Shown here one piece after another: positions 16,219 to 22,857 of a stretch of DNA of 29,707 bases. A model generated the notes under the pieces. That model did no database searches and was not told the origin of the DNA. It saw nothing but the letters and a program-made list of their open reading frames with translations. Origin of the DNA: a virus. Positions within the stretch are counted from its first letter, which is position 1, and each line of letters starts with the position of its first letter. The position numbers and the translations under genes are program-made. The DNA is taken from positions 1-29,707 of IMG/VR virus record IMGVR_UViG_3300046466_000058; one strand, given 5' to 3'.

Positions 16219-17634
16219 TTACAAGATTGCTCGTTGGCCTACCGTGCTGTTACCGGCACACAGAGGCGTTTGGTTATACATGTATCCGCCCATAACGCGG
16301 TCATCTTCGTCAACATCAGTATAATGAAAGTTGACAACAAGTCCAGAAGAACTTGTATCTGGTGCTGTTACACGGTCAGCGTTAAGTATTACAGTATTGA
16401 GTGTTTCTGCTGATCCTATAACACCTGTATAAGGTACAAAATACTCTACACTAGAAATGGTATAAGAGTAAGGTTCTTCTATAAACCCACCTCTATAACC
16501 ATCTGAAACAGAAACAAAATCTGGATACACATAGCTAGACTCGCCAAGAGTAAGTAAAGTATTTATGCTTTCCGTAGCAGTTGCAGTATCAGAAAGTTCT
16601 GGCCGCATATCAAATACTTGCGCTTCTGTAGCAGATACAGTGTCGGATACTGGTATGTCAGGATTAAGCTTGATCCCTTCCACGGCTGTGAGGGAATCAG
16701 TCAGAACGCTTTCAGGATCAAGCGCAATAGACTCTACCACAGAAGCTGTATCGCTGTCAGCCAACTCTGCAACTGTAACGTTTTTGGCATCTGACTCAGT
16801 TATAGACGCTGTGTCAGTAACGCCTTTATCGAAATCAAAATCATCAATAGCATCTGTAGCTGTAACTGGGTCTGGGTCTACGTCAGCATCGGAAAGATCA
16901 AAGTCTACATTAGATGTAAACGTTTTAACATTTGACTGCACAGCAGACACAGAATCAGACTGAGGTAAAGTTACTTCATTCTCTATAGCCTCAGTAACAG
17001 ACACTGAGTCAGCCAATACCTTATCTACATCAAAATCATCAACAGCGTCAGTTACAGTTAACGTCTCTGATTTAGCAAGTTGTGGATTTAGCACACTAAC
17101 TTCAGTAGCTGTAACAGCATCAGACTTAGGTATATCAGGTTGATTAGAGATAGCTTCGGTTACAGATACATCGTCGTTATCGGCCAGCTCTGCAACCGTA
17201 ACATCTTTGGCGTCAGCCTCTGTAATACTTACAGGGTCAAAATCCACAGCTGGCGTAGATGGGTCAAAGTCTGCTACATCGTCAAACGTTACAACAAGCT
17301 GCGCGTCAGTTACTATTACCGAATCACTAAAGTCAGGCTCAACAAGAAACACAGGATCAGAGTCAGTTATATCTGGGCCGTCAGTCTTAAAAGTTTCAAA
17401 ATCTTTTTGTAAATCTATTTCAACATTAATTCCGTCCCCAACATCACTAACTGTAACAGATTCAGATGCTAAATTAGTTTGTGGTAAGACAAAAGGTCGA
17501 TCAGCACTGTCAAGTATAATAGTTTTTGCGGCAACATCAGCAACTACGTATGCTGCTTCCGCAGTAACAGATATATTACTTACCGCAGCAAAAGCACTAA
17601 AAGATACTACACTGACGCTAAGACCTATCTTCAT
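16219..17634 (-). CDS. Acidic repeat protein, probable fibre stalk
   Basis: A 471-residue protein whose ATG overlaps the upstream TGA (ATGA). Residues 1-30 are hydrophobic (GLSVSVVSFSAFAAVSN), signal-like, though in a virion protein this may be a strand. Residues ~55-375 consist of about a dozen degenerate units of ~20-25 residues around the core S/D-x-V-S/T-V/A-T-E/D-A (SVTEAI, TATDAI, TVTDAV). They are very rich in Asp, Ser, Thr, Val and Ala and almost free of Lys and Arg. A longer block recurs: EADAKDVTVAELADND near residue 140 and ESDAKNVTVAELADSD near 285. The C-terminal ~95 residues are not repetitive and contain Tyr-rich strands. A calcium-stiffened or spacer stalk is inferred. Confidence 0.72.
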   Translation of the reverse strand: MKIGLSVSVVSFSAFAAVSNISVTAEAAYVVADVAAKTIILDSADRPFVLPQTNLASESVTVSDVGDGINVEIDLQKDFETFKTDGPDITDSDPVFLVEPDFSDSVIVTDAQLVVTFDDVADFDPSTPAVDFDPVSITEADAKDVTVAELADNDDVSVTEAISNQPDIPKSDAVTATEVSVLNPQLAKSETLTVTDAVDDFDVDKVLADSVSVTEAIENEVTLPQSDSVSAVQSNVKTFTSNVDFDLSDADVDPDPVTATDAIDDFDFDKGVTDTASITESDAKNVTVAELADSDTASVVESIALDPESVLTDSLTAVEGIKLNPDIPVSDTVSATEAQVFDMRPELSDTATATESINTLLTLGESSYVYPDFVSVSDGYRGGFIEEPYSYTISSVEYFVPYTGVIGSAETLNTVILNADRVTAPDTSSSGLVVNFHYTDVDEDDRVMGGYMYNQTPLCAGNSTVGQRAIL

Positions 17635-17972
17635 GTAAGGTTATCCCTTACTCTAAAACTTAATAGTTCATATACTGTCTGTGTACCAGCGCCTGAGGTA
17701 GTAACAACTACTTCACCTTCGTACTGTCCTGCATCTACGCTATCTAATACGCCACCTGAAAAATCAAACTGAACTTTGCCATCTGTACCATTGGTAACGT
17801 TACTACAAGTAATTGTGCTAAGTAGCGTGTCGGTATTAGCTTTACGAAAACGCACAGATACAGTTGTACCCGCTGGGGAAACATCTAAAGCACTGTCGGT
17901 AGACTCATCAGTAAGCGTAAGTATAACAACGGGTTTTGCATCACCTTTTACTAATCTAATTGTATCCGCCAT
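17631..17972 (-). CDS. Baseplate-like Ig-fold protein (BppU N-terminal type)
   Basis: A 113-residue protein: MADTIRLVKGDAKPVVILTL, then STDSALDVSPAGTTVSVRFR, CSNVTNGTDGKVQFDFSGGV, YEGEVVVTTSGAGTQTV and LLSFRVRDNL. The order (opening strand with RGD/KGD, a long strand with VRFRK, a D-G-KV-FDFS turn, then YEGEVVV) is what I know from the Ig-like N-terminal domain of phage baseplate upper proteins, a platform that holds receptor-binding parts. The next gene starts inside its stop codon, tying it to the repeat protein. It probably joins the fibre apparatus to the tail. Confidence 0.72.
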   Translation of the reverse strand: MADTIRLVKGDAKPVVILTLTDESTDSALDVSPAGTTVSVRFRKANTDTLLSTITCSNVTNGTDGKVQFDFSGGVLDSVDAGQYEGEVVVTTSGAGTQTVYELLSFRVRDNLT

Positions 17973-17980
17973 AGCTTACC

Positions 17981-18634
17981 TCACGCAAATCGTTGATTTT
18001 GTACACGCATAGAACCTCTGCCTGTACCAAGGTTAGCTCTGGCTCTACGCTCTGATAATTTATATGCAAACTGTTTTGCATGGTATGAAGCTAGTTCTCT
18101 ATCACTCCATGTTCGCTCGGGCAGCACCAGAAGATGTTGTAGCGCACCGTGCATGATCACATTCTCTAAATCATCAAGCACAGTTTTATCCATTTCCTCC
18201 GCTGTTCTTAGTGGCTTACAAGCAACTATCATACGAACGTCATAGTTAGTGATACCGTCTGGAATGGGAGCTACAGCAAAATTATCAACATCAATGGTTG
18301 TAATATATCTAGGCTCAGCCTGTTCATTAGCTGCTCCATACGGCCACTTAGGGTATAAATCATGTAAATGATCTAGAGACACGGACTTCAGTTTATTACC
18401 GTTTACAGTAGCGGTAATAATCGCATGCACCTCAGCGTAATCTGGTGGTTCATACGCATAGTCATGTCCGCCTTTATTAAGTCTTATAGGGGCTTGCTCA
18501 TGACGCCATGCTAGAGTGCGCTCACACGCCTCTATAGCCGCGTCCCGCACATACTGCTCTACAACAACGTTAGGAGCGCCAGGGACGCTTGGAGCGAGTC
18601 TAGTGACTAATTCGGAAAACTTTCTATTAGGCAT
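17981..18634 (-). CDS. Neck/tail completion protein 2
   Basis: A 217-residue protein, MPNRKFSELVTRLAPSVPGA. A helical N-terminus with VRDAAIEACERTLAWRHEQA leads to an aromatic loop (YAYEPPDYAEVHAI), strands (TNYDVRMIVACKPLRTAEEM), and a C-terminal helix pair (ENVIMHGALQHLLVLPERTW, YHAKQFAYKLSERRARA). The shape is close to that of adaptor proteins docking under the portal. It overlaps the first adaptor gene by 1 base, so two related adaptor-like genes lie in tandem. Likely part of the head-tail connection; the exact counterpart is unresolved. Confidence 0.65.
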   Translation of the reverse strand: MPNRKFSELVTRLAPSVPGAPNVVVEQYVRDAAIEACERTLAWRHEQAPIRLNKGGHDYAYEPPDYAEVHAIITATVNGNKLKSVSLDHLHDLYPKWPYGAANEQAEPRYITTIDVDNFAVAPIPDGITNYDVRMIVACKPLRTAEEMDKTVLDDLENVIMHGALQHLLVLPERTWSDRELASYHAKQFAYKLSERRARANLGTGRGSMRVQNQRFA

Positions 18635-19278
18635 TATACAACGTCCTCCTCTTGTAGCCCGCCACGTTCAGGATCAGTAATCGCACGGCTCTGAGCAGCA
18701 ACGCCAAGTGCCTGAGTAAACGACTGCTGAAACAACTGCGCTCGGTTAGAGTTAACGTGTTCGTTGTCCACCGACTCTGCAATAAATACTGTAGCGTCAA
18801 TAACTACGGGAAAATACGCATCAGGAATTAATTCTACAGTTTGAGTACCACTATAGTCAGGTGGAGTCTTCGCGTATTCACCCACCAATATCTGCCCCGC
18901 AGGAGCCTTGGGGTATATAAAAAACTTATTGGGGTTACGAACATGCCGCATAAAGTTTACAGTTGGCCCTGCTACGTCGTTCATCCATGTAGGGTACGCT
19001 TGATCTAACGCTTCACGGTTTGTCTCGATAATTCCGTTACCGTTTTTTACAGAATATATTTCTATAAGACGAATAGAATCAGACGGCGTAGATTGAACAA
19101 CCTCGCCGTCTGTACATGTAATATCTCCGATGAAAGCAAAAAGATCAGGCCGCAACACAGCAATTCGCTTCAGAGCCTGATTAGCAAACCCCAGCAATAC
19201 ATCATCGCTGTAGCGAAACGGTGTGTTGGTATCTTGTATGATACGCCTAACCTCAGTGATTACATCGTTTAGAATCAT
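18634..19278 (-). CDS. Head-tail adaptor protein (tail tubular A-like)
   Basis: A 214-residue protein starting MILNDVITEVRRIIQDTNTP, followed by RYSDDVLLGFANQALKRIAV and LRPDLFAFIGDI. This opening is characteristic of the phage adaptor family that sits between portal and nozzle and binds the end of the portal. It continues with IRLIEIYSVKNGNG, an NKFFIYPKAP strand typical of this family, and a helical end (VVIDATVFIAESVDNEHVNS, QSFTQALGVAAQSRAI). The start overlaps the upstream gene in ATGA, and the stop overlaps the next start by one base. Confidence 0.82.
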   Translation of the reverse strand: MILNDVITEVRRIIQDTNTPFRYSDDVLLGFANQALKRIAVLRPDLFAFIGDITCTDGEVVQSTPSDSIRLIEIYSVKNGNGIIETNREALDQAYPTWMNDVAGPTVNFMRHVRNPNKFFIYPKAPAGQILVGEYAKTPPDYSGTQTVELIPDAYFPVVIDATVFIAESVDNEHVNSNRAQLFQQSFTQALGVAAQSRAITDPERGGLQEEDVV

Positions 19279-19511
19279 TCAGGTAGCCCTCTTGATGCTT
19301 CTTCAGCCAGTTCTGCAGGAGTGTTATCAGGTGCTTCCGGCTCTTCAGTAGCTAAATTTACCTTTGCAGGTCTGCCACGTTGCTTCTTAGGGATATGTTT
19401 CTCAGGAAACGCTTGCTCCTCAGTAACTTCTTCTGTCTTAGGGTTTTCGGCTAAGATTGGATCCCACTCGTAGATCTCGCCGTCAACTTTGTTTTTTAAC
19501 CATCTGGTCAT
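19275..19511 (-). CDS. Small charged protein, unknown
   Basis: A 78-residue protein with AAGGAG before ATG 19511. It starts MTRWLKNKVDGEIYEWDPIL, a phrase like a short beta hairpin. The same VDGEIYEWD-type segment is echoed in the nozzle-like protein (SDGEIYEWDNEG), perhaps a shared small module. The rest is low complexity: EEVTEEQAFPEKHIPKKQRG, then an acidic Glu/Pro/Ala tail (ATEEPEAPDNTPAELAEE). It is likely disordered. It lies between the basic-protein cluster and the adaptor, which it overlaps by 4 bases. No function assigned. Confidence 0.6.
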   Translation of the reverse strand: MTRWLKNKVDGEIYEWDPILAENPKTEEVTEEQAFPEKHIPKKQRGRPAKVNLATEEPEAPDNTPAELAEEASRGLPE

Positions 19512-19521
19512 GTTAGTCTCC

Positions 19522-19758
19522 TTATTTTTTCCAGCTAACGCGACTAGACGAGCTTTTCTTCCTCATTGCCGCCTTTGCCGCTGCAGTTTTACATTGCGCC
19601 ATAGTAGGACGGCACGCTGGATACCCCCTCTTACTATCACTTTTTGACCCACTTCGTCCACAAGGTTTACCTGTTTTGCAGTCTACCCAGCCTTTGCCGT
19701 CGTTTTGGCTAAACCACTTTCGAAGCGATGCGCCCTTTTTACTTTTTCTTACGGCCAC
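19522..19758 (-). CDS. Small basic Cys-containing protein with conserved SLRKWF motif
   Basis: An upstream ATG would give 98 residues, but its first 20 lie in another frame of the preceding small gene and look unlike protein of this kind. I favour GTG 19758, giving 78 residues. The product begins VAVRKSKKGASLRKWFSQND, then GWVDCKTGKPCGR, RGYPACRPTMAQC, and a Lys/Ser-rich tail. Four cysteines in CKTGKPC and ACRPTMAQC may bind metal. The SLRKWF ... VDCKTGKPCGR ... YPACRPT pattern is one I know as an uncharacterised domain (I believe DUF5872) in phages and some bacteria. The new start overlaps the 53-residue gene by 20 bases. Confidence 0.68.
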   Translation of the reverse strand: MAVRKSKKGASLRKWFSQNDGKGWVDCKTGKPCGRSGSKSDSKRGYPACRPTMAQCKTAAAKAAMRKKSSSSRVSWKK

Positions 19759-19900
19759 TCTTATTACCCCAGTTTGCTGCTCCAACCTTTCGGCATTTAG
19801 CCAAAGCCCCTGATGCATAAGCTGAGGGCCAAACCTTGTAGCGAGCCTTTACTTTATAGTAGCAGGCGTCTTTTTTAGATTTTGCTTTAGGAGCTGCCAT
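19739..19900 (-). CDS. Small basic protein (53 aa)
   Basis: A 54-codon ORF from ATG 19900 to TAA at 19739-19741. It reads MAAPKAKSKKDACYYKVKAR, then YKVWPSAYASGALAKCRKVG, ending AANWGNKSGRKKK. The KDACYYKVKARYKVWPSAYASGALxKCR core is a compact motif I recall from several marine phages, so this is not a chance frame. It has two cysteines and strong positive charge. Its start lies 5 bases after the upstream stop; the ribosome site is weak (AGTGGTGAT), which suggests coupled translation. It may bind nucleic acid in the head or help packaging; unproven. Confidence 0.72.
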   Translation of the reverse strand: MAAPKAKSKKDACYYKVKARYKVWPSAYASGALAKCRKVGAANWGNKSGRKKK

Positions 19901-19904
19901 GCTA

Positions 19905-20150
19905 TCACCACTTTTTACAAGACCAATAACGTGCGGTCATCTTTGAGGGTGGCCTACTATCACAACCGTGTCTTGCACGAAAATTCTTACGCCGCCCAGG
20001 TTGATTCTTTTTAATCTTCATATTGGCATCCCCGAACCGAATTATCTTTTCTTTACCGTTCTGACATGCCTTAACAACAAATTTTTTACCTCCAGAGACC
20101 TGACGCTTAGGTTTATTACAAGCCATCTTGCTTTTATCAATCTTAGCCAT
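19905..20150 (-). CDS. Small basic protein (KSKMACNKPKR type), unknown
   Basis: An 81-residue protein with AGGAGG before ATG 20150. The motifs run KIDKSKMACNKPKR, KKFVVKACQNGKEKIIRFGD, then RRKNFRARHGCD and a C-terminal MTARYWSCKKW. This order (SKMxCNKP, VKAC-NGKEKIIRFG, RxxFRARH-C, AxYWxCxxW) is one I have seen as an uncharacterised family in phage late operons. It has four cysteines, a histidine and high Arg/Lys. It is the first of three consecutive small basic Cys proteins and the first gene after the UUCG hairpin. Possible roles: DNA-bound head protein or a metal-dependent helper. Not resolved. Confidence 0.72.
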   Translation of the reverse strand: MAKIDKSKMACNKPKRQVSGGKKFVVKACQNGKEKIIRFGDANMKIKKNQPGRRKNFRARHGCDSRPPSKMTARYWSCKKW

Positions 20151-20170
20151 ATGCGCCTCCTAGGTAGGGA

Positions 20171-20188
20171 GGGGGGCCGAAGCCCCCC
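20171..20188 (-). other. Very stable UUCG hairpin after the capsid genes
   Basis: On the minus strand a 7-bp all-GC stem (GGGGGGC / GCCCCCC) encloses a TTCG loop closed by C-G, the exceptionally stable cUUCGg tetraloop. It lies 7 bases after the decoration protein stop, ahead of the small basic genes. No T-run follows (the next bases are TCCCTACC), so it is not a standard terminator. It more likely protects the 3' end of the highly expressed coat mRNA or lowers transcription into downstream genes. Confidence 0.8.
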
Positions 20189-20195
20189 AACCAAG

Positions 20196-20651
20196 TTATG
20201 AACAGTCAACCATTACAGCTGTAAGTTTCATAACTGCTGCGTCAGCGGCATTGTTAAGCACAATGTCGATTGTATCGGCAGCAGTATAAAACTTACCTTG
20301 CTCAAAAGCGTCAGTTCCAGCTACAGAAATATATGCTGCTGTAGCATTAGCGTTAACACCATCAAGGTATCCATCTGGGTTATCGCCGTCACCAACGTCA
20401 ACTGTTAGTGTTCCGCCCTCAGCAGTAGTAACTTCTAGAGCCACATGTGTGACCAAAGTTTGTGCTGGGACTTTGATAACTTCAAGAATATCAGCACTTG
20501 TAAGTGCAGTCAGACCAGCTGCTGCTCTCTCAGTAGTGATAGTAGCGAAGTTTAGATCTACAGTTACAGATGATACTTTGTTGATACCTGCAGCAACGTG
20601 TGCGGCACCTGTACCCATGTTGTAACCTTTACCGTCGTTATAAGTAGCCAT
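20196..20651 (-). CDS. Head decoration-like protein
   Basis: A 151-residue beta-rich protein directly after the coat gene. It starts MATYNDGKGYNMGTGAAHVA and continues with SSVTVDLNFATITTERAAAG, EVIKVPAQTLVTHVALEVTT, GTLTVDVGDGDNPDGYLDG, DAFEQGKFYTAADTIDIVLN and a final AAVMKLTAVMVDCS strand. The succession of amphipathic strands, the small size and the position fit capsid decoration or head-spike proteins. The acidic VDVGDGDNPDG loop could bind calcium. There is no match to a named decoration family that I can claim. Confidence 0.68.
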   Translation of the reverse strand: MATYNDGKGYNMGTGAAHVAAGINKVSSVTVDLNFATITTERAAAGLTALTSADILEVIKVPAQTLVTHVALEVTTAEGGTLTVDVGDGDNPDGYLDGVNANATAAYISVAGTDAFEQGKFYTAADTIDIVLNNAADAAVMKLTAVMVDCS

Positions 20652-20665
20652 GATCTAAGCCCTCC

Positions 20666-21574
20666 TTATACAGTAACAATCATCGTAGCAAGAGCTTCAG
20701 GCTTAACGACTTTATAGCCGTAAACTTGAAGGCCACGAATGATGTTGCCAAAAGTTGTTTCAGACCGGATGGTTTCCATGTTTGTCATCTGAGATGCAAA
20801 TGTAAAACCCATCTTGTGACCACCAATTACGCTGAACTCACCGCCTGCAGTTTTCTTTAGGTTGTGAGAAACGTAAACGGTAAATCTGTCGATCATACCC
20901 AAACGGCCATTACGCAGTGGCGACTGGTTGTCACCAGTAATAGACGCGTCTTTCAGGTCAGACTGCTTGATAAGGCCAGCCATCTTCGCAGGAATCACAA
21001 GGAAGCGATCCCCTTCTGGACAGTTAGCTTCGTCAAGAACAGTACCCATATCCACGATCTTATCAATGACGTTAGTCTTTGTAAGAGCTTCAGGGGTACC
21101 TGCTACACCCAAATCAATGTTTCCAGAAATAGCGCCAGCTGTTGTGCCTTTGTTATTTGCGGATACATCTGGTAGTAGATCAGTCAAGACACGCTCGTCG
21201 ATTTTGATCTTCATACGCTCAGAAGCGTCTTTAGACCACATATCCATCAATGCGATGTCAGACTGAACCTGATCAACATCGTCTTCAACGCAAGCGAAGT
21301 ACTCGCCTTTGTCGATTACGAGCTGCAGTTTAGCCTTGTCAGGGTTTTCGACTGAAAGAGTCTGGCCCTTAACGTAGGTTTGAATGGTGATCTCCGGAGT
21401 GGTACGGATGTTAACCGTGTCACCCATGTTACGAATTTCACCTTCGTAGTCAGTGTTAGAGATCGCAGACAGGACAGTCGCATCGTAGAAATTCTCGATG
21501 AGCTTGCCTGACCAGATCTCAGGAATAAAGTTGCCCGTGTAGTCCGGACGACCTGATGATACTGCAAAAGCCAT
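20666..21574 (-). CDS. Major capsid protein
   Basis: A 302-residue protein with AGGAGG before ATG 21574. The opening has FIPEIWSGKLIENFYDATVL, then ISNTDYEGEIRNMGDTVNIR and PEITIQTYVKGQTL, the strand-rich N-arm and E-loop region of HK97-fold coat proteins of the P22-like or related type. A helix DIALMDMWSKDASERMKIKI follows, then ANCPEGDRFLVIPAKMAGLI, NGRLGMIDRFTVYVSHNL, and an end with GLQVYGYKVVKPEALATMIV. It follows the scaffold and precedes the decoration gene, the canonical order. It forms the icosahedral shell. Confidence 0.88.
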   Translation of the reverse strand: MAFAVSSGRPDYTGNFIPEIWSGKLIENFYDATVLSAISNTDYEGEIRNMGDTVNIRTTPEITIQTYVKGQTLSVENPDKAKLQLVIDKGEYFACVEDDVDQVQSDIALMDMWSKDASERMKIKIDERVLTDLLPDVSANNKGTTAGAISGNIDLGVAGTPEALTKTNVIDKIVDMGTVLDEANCPEGDRFLVIPAKMAGLIKQSDLKDASITGDNQSPLRNGRLGMIDRFTVYVSHNLKKTAGGEFSVIGGHKMGFTFASQMTNMETIRSETTFGNIIRGLQVYGYKVVKPEALATMIVTV

Positions 21575-21590
21575 GTTAGCCTCCTTTTAA

Positions 21591-22601
21591 TTATGCAGTG
21601 ACTATGCGACCTTCTCGCTGTGCAGCGAAAATGTCACGCTCTATTCGGCCACGTTCCTCTTCACGACCTTTGTACTTACCCTTACGGACAGCATCAAAGA
21701 ACTGCTCGATGTCGGCGGGTGAGTATGTCTGGCCTTCGGATGGCATAGTATTGGTGCCTGAGCGACCTCGCCCTGGCGATACCTGCTTCTCCAACTGATC
21801 AGAAGGAACCTTCCGATTGGTTTGAGCAACACTTGGTGTACCGTTTGCCTCTTGCCAAGACTTAAAGAACTGCGCCACACGGTTAGAATCTAGGTTAGAC
21901 TGTGCGTCTTCTAGATATGTCTGACGAGAAATACCTGTAAGCGGGTCAATCTCTAACAACCAAGACTGAAAGTTTTGATCATTATTGATGTCATTCCACT
22001 CGGGTATTTTATTGGAAAGGTCTGCCCAAAACTGCTGCGTTGCTGACTGAGCCTGTGCGTGCGAGATCTGATTCATCTGCGGTACCACGCTGGTCTGCAT
22101 CTGCATTACTTGTTGCTCTAGCTGTGCGACCCGAGCATTGGCTTGCGCCACTTCTTCTCGTGCTGCACGCCGCATAACATCAATAGAATCGCCGTACTCC
22201 TGAACATCCTTATCTGTAATCAATGGATCGCTAGATACAGGTTGTGCAGCAGGCTGACTATTCAGTGTGCTAAGCAGTTGCTCCATTTGAGAAACACGGG
22301 ATGTCAACTCACGATTCTCCGCTTTCATGCGGGGAACCTCTGCGTTGTACATACCTTGCAGTGTTTTGTACTTTTGTTCCCAAGTATCTTTAGTTTCGGT
22401 GTCTGGTTGTCCTTGCTCCTCGGTTCCAGACTGAGGTGCTTGCTCTTCTGCACTGTCGGCTACAGCCTCCTCTACAGGTGCTTCATTAGTATTAGCTTCA
22501 GCCTCGGGCGCATTGCCCTGTGCCTCAACCTCACCATTGAGTTCTTTATAGAGTTCTTGTACTGCCTCAGATTGCATCTGAACTTGCTTTGGTATTGCCA
22601 T
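21591..22601 (-). CDS. Capsid scaffolding protein
   Basis: The start is set at ATG 22601 (MAIPKQVQMQSEAVQELYKE), where AGGAG sits at good spacing; an earlier in-frame ATG lacks one. The 336-residue product has an acidic Glu/Ala/Gln-rich N-terminus (~30-85), a central coiled coil (~90-190, with VSQMEQLLSTLNSQP and ARVAQLEQQVMQMQ), and a C-terminal domain with SPADIEQFFDAVRKGKYKGR and IERDIFAAQREGRI. This DI-x-x-FF/aromatic plus basic helix end is what scaffold proteins use to grip coat subunits. It directly precedes the coat gene. It is expected to leave or be degraded after procapsid assembly. Confidence 0.82.
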   Translation of the reverse strand: MAIPKQVQMQSEAVQELYKELNGEVEAQGNAPEAEANTNEAPVEEAVADSAEEQAPQSGTEEQGQPDTETKDTWEQKYKTLQGMYNAEVPRMKAENRELTSRVSQMEQLLSTLNSQPAAQPVSSDPLITDKDVQEYGDSIDVMRRAAREEVAQANARVAQLEQQVMQMQTSVVPQMNQISHAQAQSATQQFWADLSNKIPEWNDINNDQNFQSWLLEIDPLTGISRQTYLEDAQSNLDSNRVAQFFKSWQEANGTPSVAQTNRKVPSDQLEKQVSPGRGRSGTNTMPSEGQTYSPADIEQFFDAVRKGKYKGREEERGRIERDIFAAQREGRIVTA

Positions 22602-22638
22602 GTTGAACGCTCCTATCGGTGTGCGCAATTAACAGCTG

Positions 22639-22857
22639 TCATGATGACTTTGCCGCTATCTCAGGGGACTCGCTCACGAGCTTAGAAAGCTCTGACAGAA
22701 CTTGACACCGCCCCTGTGCAAGTGTCGTATTCTGTGCGACGCTGGGTAGCTGCTCTAACTCGTGCATACGCCATTCCTGTAGCCATTTAGCTATCTCGGG
22801 ATATTGGCGCACACTTGCGGCTAGTGCCTTAGTAACTTCAGGAGAGGGCCGGATCAT
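22639..22857 (-). CDS. Small helical protein between portal and scaffold, unknown
   Basis: A 72-residue protein whose ATG overlaps the portal stop in ATGA, with GGAGGAG in front. It is all helix by composition: EVTKALAASVRQYPEIAKWL, EWRMHELEQLPSVAQNTTLA, GRCQVLSELSKLVSESPEIA. There are no membrane or metal motifs. Genes of this size between portal and scaffold are common in phages with this layout. It may help procapsid assembly, but there is no direct evidence. Confidence 0.6.
   Translation of the reverse strand: MIRPSPEVTKALAASVRQYPEIAKWLQEWRMHELEQLPSVAQNTTLAQGRCQVLSELSKLVSESPEIAAKSS

Noticed and set aside
16600-17400. CRISPR-like array suggested by repeated short motifs
   Set aside because: The repeats are degenerate, in frame and coding, without regular spacers.
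16565-17638. Long plus-strand frames rich in Ser/Val/Thr opposite the repeat protein
   Set aside because: They mirror the repetitive codons of the real gene on the minus strand, which has the correct overlaps with its neighbours.
22143-22685. 180-codon plus-strand frame with many Leu and Cys opposite the scaffold gene
   Set aside because: A shadow of the Gln/Glu-rich scaffold; no ribosome site or promoter, and composition unlike a real protein.
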